This document shows, in pieces, positions 7,394-15,596 of a stretch of 33,821 nucleotides of DNA. The translations under genes were made by a program, and so were the position numbers. Below the pieces are notes generated by a model. That model was given only the letters and a program-made list of their open reading frames with translations. It ran no database searches and had not been told where the DNA came from. Source of the stretch: Spirochaetota bacterium (lineage in GTDB: Bacteria > Spirochaetota > Spirochaetia > Treponematales > UBA12059); the NCBI GenBank assembly GCA_018816345.1, contig JAHIWG010000015.1:1-33821 (forward strand). The letters are read 5' to 3'. The stretch's first letter is position 1; every line of letters begins with the position of its first letter.

Positions 7394-8202
7394 ACGACGA
7401 CGAACGGCGCCTCGCCTCGATATCAAGGGCCCTCGACCTCGTCGAGTCGCGTCTACGCGACCGCCTCGACGTGGCCGCGATGGCCGGGGCCGCCTGCTAT
7501 TCCATGTTCCACTTCGTCCGCGTCTTCACGGAGCTCACCGGCCACGGCCCGTACGACTACCTGATGCGGCGCCGCGTAGCCGAGGCCGCGGAAGAGGTCG
7601 TATCGGGTGAGCGCCCGCTTATCGACATAGCGCTCGAGTACGACTTCGAGTCGCCCGAGGGGTTCGCGAGGGCGTTCAGGCGCTGCTTCGGCCTGTCCCC
7701 GAGCGAGGCCCGCAAGGCGCGGCGCTACCCTTCGGGCCTAGCCCGCCTGGCGATCTCAGGCCAGTACGCGAAGCGCCTCCTGGCTTCCGGGCTCAAGGCC
7801 TCTCCGTCAGAGGAGCCCGCGCTCTCGATCGCCGGCTCGATGGCGGACGCCGACGGCCCGTTCGCTATCGGGACCGAGATCGTCGTCGTCGGGTTCGCGG
7901 GGGAGGGTCTTGCAGGGCGGGCCCCTTCGGCCTTCGCGGGTCGGGCGCTCGGCCCCGAAGAGCCCGCGCCCGCCTTCCCCGCCGTCTCTACCGTCGTAGC
8001 CGGCGGCCCGGCCGTCGCAGCTTCAGTCGCGTCGGCCAGGGATTCGCCGCGCCGCGCTCGGATCGACGTCGGGCTCGCGAGGGACTACCTCTATCGCACC
8101 GCCATTCCCGTCGCGGGAGCCTTCCCCCGGGGGGACGTAGAGCTCATACGCCTCGGCCCCGACGGCGGCCCGGTCGAGCTCGTCGTCCCCCTGAGCGGCT
8201 AG
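7390..8202 (+). CDS. AraC-family transcriptional regulator
   Basis: A 270-residue regulator with an N-terminal AraC double helix-turn-helix, about residues 9-110. The second motif is IDIALEYDFESPEGFARAFRRCFGLSPSEARK, close to the family consensus (A...GF.S...F.R.F....G.SP..YR). The C-terminal 120 residues are divergent but end in VELIRLGPDGGPVELVVPL, like the last strands of GyrI effector-binding domains. The start is taken as TTG at 7390, overlapping the upstream TGA; the first in-frame ATG would remove the first helix. The longer reading frame upstream overlaps the GyrI-like gene and is not credible. It probably senses a small molecule, shared with or passed from its coupled neighbour. Confidence 0.8.
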   Translation: MNDDERRLASISRALDLVESRLRDRLDVAAMAGAACYSMFHFVRVFTELTGHGPYDYLMRRRVAEAAEEVVSGERPLIDIALEYDFESPEGFARAFRRCFGLSPSEARKARRYPSGLARLAISGQYAKRLLASGLKASPSEEPALSIAGSMADADGPFAIGTEIVVVGFAGEGLAGRAPSAFAGRALGPEEPAPAFPAVSTVVAGGPAVAASVASARDSPRRARIDVGLARDYLYRTAIPVAGAFPRGDVELIRLGPDGGPVELVVPLSG

Positions 8203-8224
8203 CTATCTTCGCCGGCCCTCGAGC

Positions 8225-9145
8225 CTAGCGCCAGGCCCTAGCCGTTCCCAGGAGCAGCGGAATATCGCGATCTATCACCGTTAGCATGGAAGGATTCGTG
8301 CCCTGGGGAACCGACAGCGAGGCCCAGTGCGACTCCGCCTCGTCCACGAGGCCCCGCTTGAAGAGATAGAGGCCCCAGTTCAGCTCGGCGGCCCATAGTA
8401 TCGTCTCGTCGACGCCGGCCGTTGCCTTGACCGACTCGTATAGAGCCGGTATCGAGTCATCGTTCGCCTCTATCTCGTCCTTGATGAAGGTATCCATGAG
8501 GTTGGCCCGCTCTAGGGGGTCCAGGGCCTCCGAGACCTTATGTTTTCCCAGGTTGAGGTTGCCGGCGAAGACCAGGTGACCGTCGGGCCTTGGCACAACC
8601 TGCCGGGACAGCGTCGTATTGTGGTCGAGCATGAGGCCGAGGCCGACGTTGCGAAGCGCCTTGGTCTCCTTGTCCTCGGTCCTGAATTTAGCGGAATTCG
8701 TCAGGTAGTCGAGGGCGAAGTCCTGGTCGGCGAGTATTCCCTCGCGTAGCTTGAACTGGCTCACGATGACGATGAGCGGGCTTTCGCCGCCGTAGACGCC
8801 TCCTATCGCGACGACCCTGAGATCCCCGGGGGCGCCTAGCTTGGGCAGGCCGGCGAAGAGGGCCTTGGAGAGCTCGCCGATCGGCTCGACCCCTAGCTTG
8901 GCGTAAAAGTCGAACCACCCGTCGAGCGATAGCATGGCCGCCGCCGCGGCCTGGGGCGACACGTTCCAGGTATCGGGCGATTCGACTATGTCACGGAGCC
9001 ATAGCTCCCCGGGAGCGAGCTTTAGCGTCTTAAGCTCGCTGACGATGGCCTGAAGCTTCCCGTCGGCTGCTTGGGGCTGCGGAGGCGAGGAAACGCAGGA
9101 AACTAGCGCGAGGGCGGTGCATAGCAAGAACGGGATTTTCTTCAT
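8225..9145 (-). CDS. Lipoprotein of unknown function
   Basis: A 306-residue protein with a lipoprotein signal: MKKIPFLLCTALALVSC, with Cys17 as the lipidation site, then a Ser/Pro/Gln-rich tether (VSSPPQPQAADGK). The mature part alternates alpha and beta. Its last 60 residues (TILWAAELNWGLYLFKRGLV...) resemble a helical hairpin of the TPR type, but no repeat is clear enough to claim. AAAGGAAG precedes the ATG. It stands alone, convergent with the AraC gene and divergent from the thioredoxin-like gene. Function is unknown. Confidence 0.75.
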   Translation of the reverse strand: MKKIPFLLCTALALVSCVSSPPQPQAADGKLQAIVSELKTLKLAPGELWLRDIVESPDTWNVSPQAAAAAMLSLDGWFDFYAKLGVEPIGELSKALFAGLPKLGAPGDLRVVAIGGVYGGESPLIVIVSQFKLREGILADQDFALDYLTNSAKFRTEDKETKALRNVGLGLMLDHNTTLSRQVVPRPDGHLVFAGNLNLGKHKVSEALDPLERANLMDTFIKDEIEANDDSIPALYESVKATAGVDETILWAAELNWGLYLFKRGLVDEAESHWASLSVPQGTNPSMLTVIDRDIPLLLGTARAWR

Positions 9146-9318
9146 GGTGGCTTCCTTTACTCTTTTGGATTACATTGCGTTATACTCACGCTCGACTGTA
9201 GCATAATACGGCACGGCGGGCTATGCGAAAATCGCCCCACGCCGTCTCGGCCATGAGGGTCGCCGCCGCTCCGGAAACGGCGGCATCCTGAGGGGACTAC
9301 GGTACGCCGGAGGGAGCC

Positions 9319-9681
9319 ATGGAGCCGGTAGGGTCCTACGAGCGGATACTCAAGCTGATAGAAGGCGGCGGCGCCGTCGCCTTCTACGTGTCGACGCCTG
9401 GTTGTGGAGTATGCAGGAGCCTCAAACCGAAGGTAGAACGTCTCATCGGCGATAACTTCCCGGACCTGGCCCTGTACTACGTCGACGCCGAGGCCCTGCC
9501 GGAGGCCCGGGGACAGCTCTCGGCCTACGCGATCCCGGTCGTGCTCGCCTATTTCGGCGGTCGGGAATGCGTCCGCATGGCCCGCAACTTCGGCATCGCC
9601 GAACTGGGGGCGACCATAGACCGCTATTACGGGCTCTACGTCGGCCCGGCAGGACCGACTCTCCGAGCCTCTGACGATTAA
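9319..9681 (+). CDS. Thioredoxin-like protein
   Basis: A 120-residue thioredoxin-fold protein with a redox-active CGVC motif (Cys29, Cys32) and the conserved cis-proline at Pro73 (YAIPVV). The sequence lacks a signal peptide, so it should be cytoplasmic. It would reduce disulfides or serve as a thiol sensor. CGVC replaces the usual CGPC of thioredoxin 1, which normally shifts the redox potential. GGAGGGAG precedes the ATG. The 173-base gap before it contains a 7 bp GC-rich hairpin (GCCGCCG...CGGCGGC, about 9261-9283) but no riboswitch I recognise. It is 126 bases upstream of the threonine operon and separate from it. Confidence 0.85.
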   Translation: MEPVGSYERILKLIEGGGAVAFYVSTPGCGVCRSLKPKVERLIGDNFPDLALYYVDAEALPEARGQLSAYAIPVVLAYFGGRECVRMARNFGIAELGATIDRYYGLYVGPAGPTLRASDD

Positions 9682-9738
9682 TCTCCAGGGGCGTCTTCGC
9701 GGAGCTCATAAGCGTCGGGTGGTTTACCAGCCTCCCCC

Positions 9739-9750
9739 GATAATGTTATC
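9739..9750. promoter_or_regulatory. AT-rich dyad upstream of the threonine operon
   Basis: GATAA-tg-TTATC is a perfect 5+5 inverted repeat in the only AT-rich part of the region before thrA, 58 bases from its ATG. It may be an operator or part of the promoter. A weak TTTCGT-17-TAAGAC pair follows it. No leader peptide rich in Thr or Ile codons and no attenuator is seen. Confidence 0.3.
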
Positions 9751-9807
9751 ATCAGTAGAAACAATTTCGTTCGGACCACCAATCCGATAAGACCCTGGAG
9801 CGCTCCC

Positions 9808-11934
9808 ATGCCTATGCTATACGTACACGATCCCGCCCTCTTGGCCTCGCTATGCGTCCCTGCGATCACCGGGTCGGGTCGCGAGCCGTCAGAGCCCCTC
9901 TTCATAGCGGTGAACGGCGGGACCGACGATTTCGACGTAGCGCAGCCGGCAGGCCTAGGCACCGCGGTCCGGGTCGACGCGAGCTCCCTCGTCGTAAGGA
10001 GGGCGGACTCGTCGATAGACGCCGAGGCGACGAGGGCGCGCTGCTCCGGGTTCGCGGTACCGCGCCTGGCGGCCTTCCGCTGCTCCCTCGACGAGGCCGC
10101 GGTGCTCTCGTCATGCCTGGGGCTCGGGCTTACGGTAGCCTGCGAGCGAGGCGGCGCGCGCCAATGCGACAGGGCCATAGTCCCCGAGGCGCGCGAGGTG
10201 GCGAGCCTTTCCTTCGAGGAGGCCGCGGAGCTATCGCGCTTCGCCGACACGGGCGTAGACCCGTCGATCGTAGGCCCGCTGGCCCGCTACCGCGTACCGG
10301 CCCGCGTGCGCGCCTTGGCCGGCCCGGGCGCGTACGCGCGGCCGGACGCGACGGGAGGCACCCTTATCGATGAGAGCTCCGACTCCCGCAACGGCCCGGT
10401 AAAGGCTATCGCCAGGCAGTACGGAGTCGCGATGCTCTCGGTCTCGGGAGCCTGCCTTCCCGGCATGGCCGGCATGGCGGCCCGCGTCTTCGAGTCGGTC
10501 GCCCGCGCCGGCGCCAGCGTCCTACTGATAACCCAATCGTCGAGCGAGTACTCCATATGCTTCTGCGTCGGCTCGGGCGACGAGGCCGTCGCGCGCGCGG
10601 CCGTAGAGGGCGAATTCCGGGCCGAGCTCGAGGCGAAGGAGCTCGACCCGGTAGGCGTCGCCCGCGACCTGGCGATCCTGACGCTGATAGGCGACGGGAT
10701 GCGCCGCATCAAGGGCATCGCCGGCAAGTGCTTCACTCAGCTGGCCAGGGCCGACGTCAATATCGTCGCCATAGCCCAGGGCTCGTCGGAACGCTCCATC
10801 TCGGCTGTCGTGGCCGGGGAAGGGGTCGACCGAGGCGTCCGGATGATATACCAGGCCTTCTTCGACTCGGCCATGCCGATAGACCTCTTCGTCATCGGCT
10901 GCGGCAACGTCGGGTCCGCCCTACTCAGTCAGCTCGCGGCCCAGGCCGGCCGGCTGGAGGGCCACGACGTGGCCGCGCGCGTGGTGGCCGTCGCCAACTC
11001 CAGGCGGATGCTCGTGTCCAGGGAAGGCGTGGACCCCGCGGCGTGGAAGGGCTCGCTCGACGCGGACGGAGTCGACCTCGACCTGGGGGTCCTCCTGGCC
11101 ATGGGTTCGTCGCTCGCGAACCCCGTGCTCGTCGACTGCACCGCGGGCGACGCCATACCGGGCGCTTATCCCGATTTCATGCTCGCGGGGTTCCACGTGG
11201 TGACCCCTAATAAGCGCGGCAACGCGGGCCCGATGGACCGCTACCTGGCCCTGAAGGCCATGGCGCTCCGCCATCGCAGGAAGTATCTCTACGAGACGAC
11301 GGTCGGAGCCGGGCTGCCGGTCATCGAGAACCTGCAGAACCTCCTCCACGCGGGGGACTCGCTCGAGAGCTTCTCCGGCATACTCTCGGGCTCGCTATCC
11401 TTCCTGTTCGGCAGGCTCGAGGACGGCGTCACGTTCTCGGCGGCGGTGCGCGAGGCCATGGAGAAAGGCTTCACCGAGCCCGACCCGCGGGACGACCTGT
11501 CCGGCGCGGACGTCGCGCGCAAGGTCCTGATACTGGCGAGGGAGGCGGGGCTCTCGATGGAGCTCAAGGACGTCGCTCTCGAGGGCCTCGTGCCGGAGCC
11601 GTTCATGGCGCTAAGCAAGGACGGGTTCCTGAGCCGGCTGGCCGAGCTGGACCCGTCTTTCGAGGCCCTGCGCGCTAAGGCGGCGGCCGAGGGCAAGGCC
11701 TTGCGCTTCGTAGGATCGATAGAGGGCGGGCGCGGCCGCGTCGGGCTCCAGGCGGTCGGCCCCGACCATCCCCTGCGAGCCGTAAAGGGCGGCGAGAACG
11801 CGCTGGCGTTCACGACGCGCTACTATAAGCCGGTGCCGCTCCTCCTACGAGGGTACGGAGCCGGCGCGACCGTGACCGCGGCCGGCATATTCGCCGACAT
11901 ACTCCGCACCCTCAACTGGATTCGGGAGGCATAG
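9808..11934 (+). CDS. thrA: ThrA-like homoserine dehydrogenase with vestigial aspartokinase domain
   Basis: A 708-residue protein with the ThrA layout (E. coli ThrA is about 820). The C-terminal half (about 358-708) is an intact homoserine dehydrogenase: NAD(P)-binding FVIGCGNVGS, VVTPNKRGNAG with the catalytic-region Lys469, and ETTVGAGLPVIENLQ, GSLSFLF and EPDPRDDLSG. Residues 205-350 hold two ACT domains (ISAVV, SICFCV strands) that normally bind threonine. The N-terminal 200 residues match only the tail of aspartokinase (LSFEEAAELSRFADTGVDPS aligns with SYQEAMELSYFGAKVLHPR). The KFGGTS nucleotide/substrate motif is missing, so kinase activity is not expected. thrB starts one base after the stop. 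GGAG lies eight bases before the ATG. It should reduce aspartate semialdehyde to homoserine, with aspartokinase supplied elsewhere. Confidence 0.9.
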   Translation: MPMLYVHDPALLASLCVPAITGSGREPSEPLFIAVNGGTDDFDVAQPAGLGTAVRVDASSLVVRRADSSIDAEATRARCSGFAVPRLAAFRCSLDEAAVLSSCLGLGLTVACERGGARQCDRAIVPEAREVASLSFEEAAELSRFADTGVDPSIVGPLARYRVPARVRALAGPGAYARPDATGGTLIDESSDSRNGPVKAIARQYGVAMLSVSGACLPGMAGMAARVFESVARAGASVLLITQSSSEYSICFCVGSGDEAVARAAVEGEFRAELEAKELDPVGVARDLAILTLIGDGMRRIKGIAGKCFTQLARADVNIVAIAQGSSERSISAVVAGEGVDRGVRMIYQAFFDSAMPIDLFVIGCGNVGSALLSQLAAQAGRLEGHDVAARVVAVANSRRMLVSREGVDPAAWKGSLDADGVDLDLGVLLAMGSSLANPVLVDCTAGDAIPGAYPDFMLAGFHVVTPNKRGNAGPMDRYLALKAMALRHRRKYLYETTVGAGLPVIENLQNLLHAGDSLESFSGILSGSLSFLFGRLEDGVTFSAAVREAMEKGFTEPDPRDDLSGADVARKVLILAREAGLSMELKDVALEGLVPEPFMALSKDGFLSRLAELDPSFEALRAKAAAEGKALRFVGSIEGGRGRVGLQAVGPDHPLRAVKGGENALAFTTRYYKPVPLLLRGYGAGATVTAAGIFADILRTLNWIREA

Positions 11935-12933
11935 ATGATACGCGTATTCGCGCCGGCGACGTCGGCTAACTTGAACGTCGGATTCGACTCGCTCGGGGTA
12001 GCTCTGTCCCCATTAACGACCGCGGCGCCGCCCCAAGCTCTGTTCCAAGCTCTGTCCCCGTCAATAGCCCTGGAGACGGCGGGGCTCGGCGACGAGGTGC
12101 GGATCGAGGCGGCCGAGGCCGACTCCTTCCCGGTGACCGGCCCCTACGCGGCCGAGATCAGAGGGCCGAACATAGTAACCAGGGCCCTCCTGCGCGTGCG
12201 CGAGCTATCCGGCCGCGCCGGGAACGCATCGATAGAGCTGCATAAGGGCATGCCGGTAGGCTCGGGCCTCGGCTCGAGCGCGGCCAGCGTAGTCGCCGCG
12301 GTAATGGCCTGCGACGAGTTCTACGGGAATCCCCTCGGGCCCGACGGAAGGATAGCGCTGATGGGCGAGCTCGAGGCCGAACTGTCGGGGGGGCTCCACT
12401 GGGACAACATCCTCCCGTGCGCCCTCGGGGGCCTAAGGCTCGGCTCCTCTCGGCTACCCGTTCCGGCCGGCTGGGTCTGGCTCGTCGCCTACCCGGGTAT
12501 CCGCCTGGAGACGAAGGCGATGCGGTCAGTGCTTCCCGCCTCCGTCTCCCTCCGCGAGGCGGTCGAGCGGGCGGGCGGGCTGGGGCTCTTCGTGGACGCC
12601 CTCCACCGGGGAGACGGCCTCGCCGCGGCCGCCCTCATGACCGACCATATCGTCGAGCCGCGAAGGTCCCCCATGATCCCTGGCTTCGGCTCGCTCAAGG
12701 AGGCCCTGCGTGGCGCGGGAGCGCTAGCCTCCGGGATTTCGGGCTCCGGCCCGACCGTCTTCGCCGTGTTCGACGACGCGGACGCCGCGGAAGCAGGCCT
12801 CGCAGCCGCGGGCGCCTGGGCGGCGGGAGTCGCCGAAGCCGCGAACGGCTCGGCCGCCGGCGCGTTCGCCAGGCTGTGCCGCGTCGACGAGGCGGGGGCT
12901 CGCGTTGTCGAGCCCGCGAGTAAGGAGCGATAG
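11935..12933 (+). CDS. thrB: Homoserine kinase
   Basis: A 332-residue GHMP-family kinase that phosphorylates homoserine for threonine synthesis. The ATP-binding motif is PVGSGLGSSAAS (107-118). Other matches to E. coli ThrB are APATSANLNVGFDSLG, GELEAELSGGLHWDNILPCALGG, WLVAYPGI and SGISGSGPTVFAVFD. It is about 22 residues longer than E. coli ThrB. Most of the excess sits at residues 27-42 (LTTAAPPQALFQALSP), encoded by an in-frame 48-base insertion bounded by an 11-base direct repeat. That loop joins early strands away from the ATP motif, so activity is probably kept. It follows thrA directly and thrC begins one base after its stop. Confidence 0.93.
   Translation: MIRVFAPATSANLNVGFDSLGVALSPLTTAAPPQALFQALSPSIALETAGLGDEVRIEAAEADSFPVTGPYAAEIRGPNIVTRALLRVRELSGRAGNASIELHKGMPVGSGLGSSAASVVAAVMACDEFYGNPLGPDGRIALMGELEAELSGGLHWDNILPCALGGLRLGSSRLPVPAGWVWLVAYPGIRLETKAMRSVLPASVSLREAVERAGGLGLFVDALHRGDGLAAAALMTDHIVEPRRSPMIPGFGSLKEALRGAGALASGISGSGPTVFAVFDDADAAEAGLAAAGAWAAGVAEAANGSAAGAFARLCRVDEAGARVVEPASKER
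12001..12059. repeat. Short repeat element inserted in frame in thrB
   Basis: GCTCTGTCCCC occurs exactly at 12001-12011 and 12049-12059, 48 bases apart. Between them is a tandem near-repeat, CCAAGCTCTGTT (12033-12044) and CCAAGCTCTGTC (12045-12056). On the other strand this reads as GGGGACAGAG- and GGAACAGAG-type units separated by CTTG. That resembles short repeats I recall near IS200/REP-type (Y1) transposase genes in other bacteria; this link is from memory and unverified. It adds 16 codons to thrB without breaking the frame. I noticed no second copy in this window. Confidence 0.6.
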
Positions 12934-12934
12934 C

Positions 12935-14209
12935 GTGGAATTCTTCAACCTGAGGCGACCTTCGGAACGCGCGTCGTTCGCCGAGGCGGCTAGGCGCGGG
13001 CTCGGCTCGGACCAGGGGCTGTTCCATCCCTCGGCCATACCGACCGTCGACGCGGAAGCCGCTCTGGCCGCTCCGCGGTCGGCGCGGTATAGGACGCTCC
13101 TGTCGCCCTTCCTCTCGCCCGACTTCACGCCGGAGGAAATCGACCGGATGGTAGCGGCCGCCTTTACCTTCGAGGCTCCCGTCGTCCGGGCAGGAGGATC
13201 GTTCGCCCTCGAGCTATTCCACGGGCCCACGCTGGCGTTCAAGGATTTCGGCGCGCGATTCATGGCTCAGTGCCTATCCCGGATCAAGGGCGACGCGCCC
13301 ATGACCATACTGACGGCCACCTCGGGCGACACGGGCGCCGCGGTAGCCAGCGCCTTCCAGGGCGCGCCGGGAATCAGGGTCGTCGTGCTGTACCCCGAGG
13401 GCAGGATTAGCCGGCCCCAGGAGCAGCTATTCTGCACCATAGGCGGCAACATAGCCACGGTCGCGGTAAAAGGCAGCTTCGACGACTGCCAGGCCCTCGT
13501 GAAGGCCGCGTTCGACGACGCCTCGCTCGCCTCGGCCATAGGCCTTAACTCAGCCAACTCCATAAACGTCTCGAGGCTCGTCGCGCAGGTGCTGTACTTC
13601 TGGGACCTTTGCGCGGCCGTGCCCGCGGATAGCAGGGCCGGGGGGCTCGTCGTATCGGTCCCGTCGGGCAATTTCGGGGACCTCACCGCCGGGCTGATGG
13701 CCAAGGCCATGGGCGCGCCGATCTCGCGCTTCGTCGCCGCCACCAACGCCAACGACACCGTGCCGCGCTACCTTAGGAGCGGCCGCTGGGAACCCCGGGC
13801 CACAGTCTCCACCGCCTCCAACGCCATGGACGTCAGCCGCCCGAGCAACTGGCCTCGCGCCGAGCGGATACTGGGAGACTACGGCTGGTCGCTCGACGCC
13901 GTATCGGTCGGCGAGGCGGGCACGGTAACGGCCCTTCGCGACCTGGACGCGCTCGGGTATACGGGAGAGCCGCATTGCGCCGTCGCCTACGACGCCCTGA
14001 GGCGCTCCCTACGGCCGGGCGAGGCGGGAGCCTTCCTGTGCACCGCCCACCCGGCTAAATTCGCCGACGCAGTAGAGTCCGTCCTTGGGCGGCGCCTGCC
14101 CGTGCCGCCCGCGATAGCCGCGGCCATGTCGAGGCGGAACCTGTCTATACGCATGGAACCGGACCCGGAGAAGCTTAGGGCCTACCTTCTAGAGGGCGCC
14201 GCGGACTAG
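12935..14209 (+). CDS. thrC: Threonine synthase
   Basis: A 424-residue PLP enzyme that turns O-phosphohomoserine into threonine. The PLP lysine is Lys103 in FHGPTLAFKDFGARFMAQ; TATSGDTGAAVASAF and VSVPSGNFGDLTAGLMAKAMG are the phosphate- and cofactor-binding stretches. Length and sequence match the E. coli-type class. The start chosen is GTG at 12935, with AGGAG seven bases upstream and two bases beyond the thrB TAG; an in-frame ATG at 12905 lies inside thrB and has no such site. It is the last gene of the thrABC operon, facing the C25-like gene about 60 bases on. Confidence 0.94.
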   Translation: MEFFNLRRPSERASFAEAARRGLGSDQGLFHPSAIPTVDAEAALAAPRSARYRTLLSPFLSPDFTPEEIDRMVAAAFTFEAPVVRAGGSFALELFHGPTLAFKDFGARFMAQCLSRIKGDAPMTILTATSGDTGAAVASAFQGAPGIRVVVLYPEGRISRPQEQLFCTIGGNIATVAVKGSFDDCQALVKAAFDDASLASAIGLNSANSINVSRLVAQVLYFWDLCAAVPADSRAGGLVVSVPSGNFGDLTAGLMAKAMGAPISRFVAATNANDTVPRYLRSGRWEPRATVSTASNAMDVSRPSNWPRAERILGDYGWSLDAVSVGEAGTVTALRDLDALGYTGEPHCAVAYDALRRSLRPGEAGAFLCTAHPAKFADAVESVLGRRLPVPPAIAAAMSRRNLSIRMEPDPEKLRAYLLEGAAD

Positions 14210-14270
14210 GCTGTGCCTAGAGGCCAAGAGGCTTGGAGGCCAGGATGTTTGGATGCGTGGCGGGCGCCGC

Positions 14271-15503
14271 TCACTCGCCGAGCGATTCGGAGAAGCGGAC
14301 GAGCCCCTCGAACAGCTCGGGCTCGTCGGAGAACGGCTCGGGTATCTCCGAGGGCAGGCCGCGCGCGGTAGTCGCTCCGCTCGCCGCGTATCCGTTCGTC
14401 GCGTATCCTCGCGCCTTGGCCCCGGGCAATCTGACGACGGGGCAACCTAAGACGGCCATGCCCAGGAACCACTCGTCGCTCTCTACGCCGTACAGGTTGT
14501 ACCAGTCCGCGTGGGCCTGGGCCCAGGTACGGCCGCGAGCCAACGAACGATGGAATTCGACCGGGTAGTAGTTGCCGCCTATCTTCGTCGAGCCTTGCAC
14601 GGCTAATCCGTACGGCGTCTCGGTCAGGTAGCGCATGCCCAGGTTGGGGGAGACGAAGCGCGCCGCCTTGCAGTTGAAGAGGTTGTAGAAGAGCCCCTGC
14701 GGCGGGGCTTCCGGGATATCGCTAATGGTAAAAGGCTCGTAGCCGGCCGGTACCGCGAAGAACAGCGTATCGGGCGACGCGTGCACCCACTGATATACGT
14801 AGGCCGAGGGCCTCGACGACAGCTTGGAAACGTAGCCGGCCCGGTCGGTGTCTGCCTCTCCCTCGAAGATGACGACGCGGGGAAAGATACGCTCCAGGCC
14901 GAAGCCGCTACCGCGCCTATAGCCTTGCCAATCGTCGTCCTTGAAGATAAAGGCCTCGTCGGAATCGGCAGAGGCGCCTGAGCGGTACTCGTGGAGCTTC
15001 CGGAAGTAGAACGCGAGCTCCTCCGCGGAGCCAGAGACTCGCGAGACCGGCTTCCTGGCCAGGAGGGGCCCGTGGCTATCGAATATCCCGTCGCCGTCCG
15101 CGTCGTACCAGGCGCAGCCCTCGTCGGCGAAAAAGAGATCCACGGGGAAGGTCTCGATATTTCCGAACGCCTCCATCCTAAAGGTGGCGTACGGCAGGTC
15201 GCCGACCAGGAAGGCCGGGTCCCGCTCGGCGCCTACGGACCAGACTGCGGCCCGGAGGGCGGGCGCGCCTCCGCCCGGGAAGCGGATGACGCGCGCCTCG
15301 TGGCCGGCGGCTTCGAGGTCCTCCAGGTACTGTACGAGGCTGGGCTCGAGCTCCTGATAGATCGCGTCCTCGACGACGACCGTAACGCCGACTCCCGCCT
15401 CGCCCCCGAACCACGCGTCTAGGTAAAGATTGGAGCAAGCGCACGCCGAGGCGATTCCTAGCGCCGCTAGCAACGTCGGCGCTATACGGAAATTCCTGAC
15501 CAT
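14271..15503 (-). CDS. Gingipain-like (peptidase C25-type) lipoprotein
   Basis: A 410-residue exported protein. The N-terminus has a hydrophobic core ending IASACACS, so it is probably lipidated at Cys21 or Cys23. The pattern resembles caspase-fold C25 proteins: AFLVGDLPYATFRM, then an acidic segment WYDADGDGIFDSHG (132-145), a candidate catalytic His241 in QWVHASPD, and Cys278 in NLFNCKAARF. LAVQGSTKIGGNYYPVEFHR and the GRTWAQAHADWY helix follow, as in the family. It would act in the periplasm or on the cell surface. Activity is not certain, because the usual His-Gly is His-Ala. An in-frame TAG lies just upstream of the ATG, so the start is fixed. No ribosome binding site is near; a -10 box TAGGAT ends six bases before the ATG. 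Confidence 0.65.
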   Translation of the reverse strand: MVRNFRIAPTLLAALGIASACACSNLYLDAWFGGEAGVGVTVVVEDAIYQELEPSLVQYLEDLEAAGHEARVIRFPGGGAPALRAAVWSVGAERDPAFLVGDLPYATFRMEAFGNIETFPVDLFFADEGCAWYDADGDGIFDSHGPLLARKPVSRVSGSAEELAFYFRKLHEYRSGASADSDEAFIFKDDDWQGYRRGSGFGLERIFPRVVIFEGEADTDRAGYVSKLSSRPSAYVYQWVHASPDTLFFAVPAGYEPFTISDIPEAPPQGLFYNLFNCKAARFVSPNLGMRYLTETPYGLAVQGSTKIGGNYYPVEFHRSLARGRTWAQAHADWYNLYGVESDEWFLGMAVLGCPVVRLPGAKARGYATNGYAASGATTARGLPSEIPEPFSDEPELFEGLVRFSESLGE

Positions 15504-15509
15504 AGCGTA

Positions 15510-15515
15510 ATCCTA
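15510..15515 (-). promoter_or_regulatory. -10 box directly before the C25-like gene (leaderless candidate)
   Basis: The minus strand reads TAGGATtacgctATG, so the -10-like hexamer ends 6 bases before the start codon and transcription would start at the ATG. There is no Shine-Dalgarno site at normal distance. A weak -35 (TGGCGT) lies 17 bases upstream. The divergent PilZ gene shows the same layout. Confidence 0.4.
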
Positions 15516-15567
15516 GGCCACCCGATCCCCGAACGCCAGTCGCCGCGCAAAATTTCCTCCTTATTCT

Positions 15568-15596
15568 TTGCCAAGCCTCGGACGGTAGCCTAGAAT
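15568..15596 (+). promoter_or_regulatory. Sigma-70-type promoter ending six bases before the PilZ gene
   Basis: TTGCCA (15568-15573), a 17-base spacer, then TAGAAT (15591-15596). The sequence continues aattgcATG, so the predicted start site falls on the ATG at 15603 and the message would have no leader. No ribosome binding site is visible, which agrees. The match to consensus is 4/6 and 5/6 with ideal spacing. Confidence 0.6.

Noticed and set aside
14210-14270. Terminator between thrC and the C25-like gene
   Set aside because: CCAAG-agg-CTTGG at 14224-14236 is only a 5 bp stem with no clear T-run, so the support is too weak.
15540-15563. Strong AAGGAGG on the minus strand, possibly for a 22-codon upstream frame starting at TTG
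   Set aside because: The site is over 40 bases from the C25-like ATG and serves no start in its frame. A short leader peptide is possible, but the frame has no other support.
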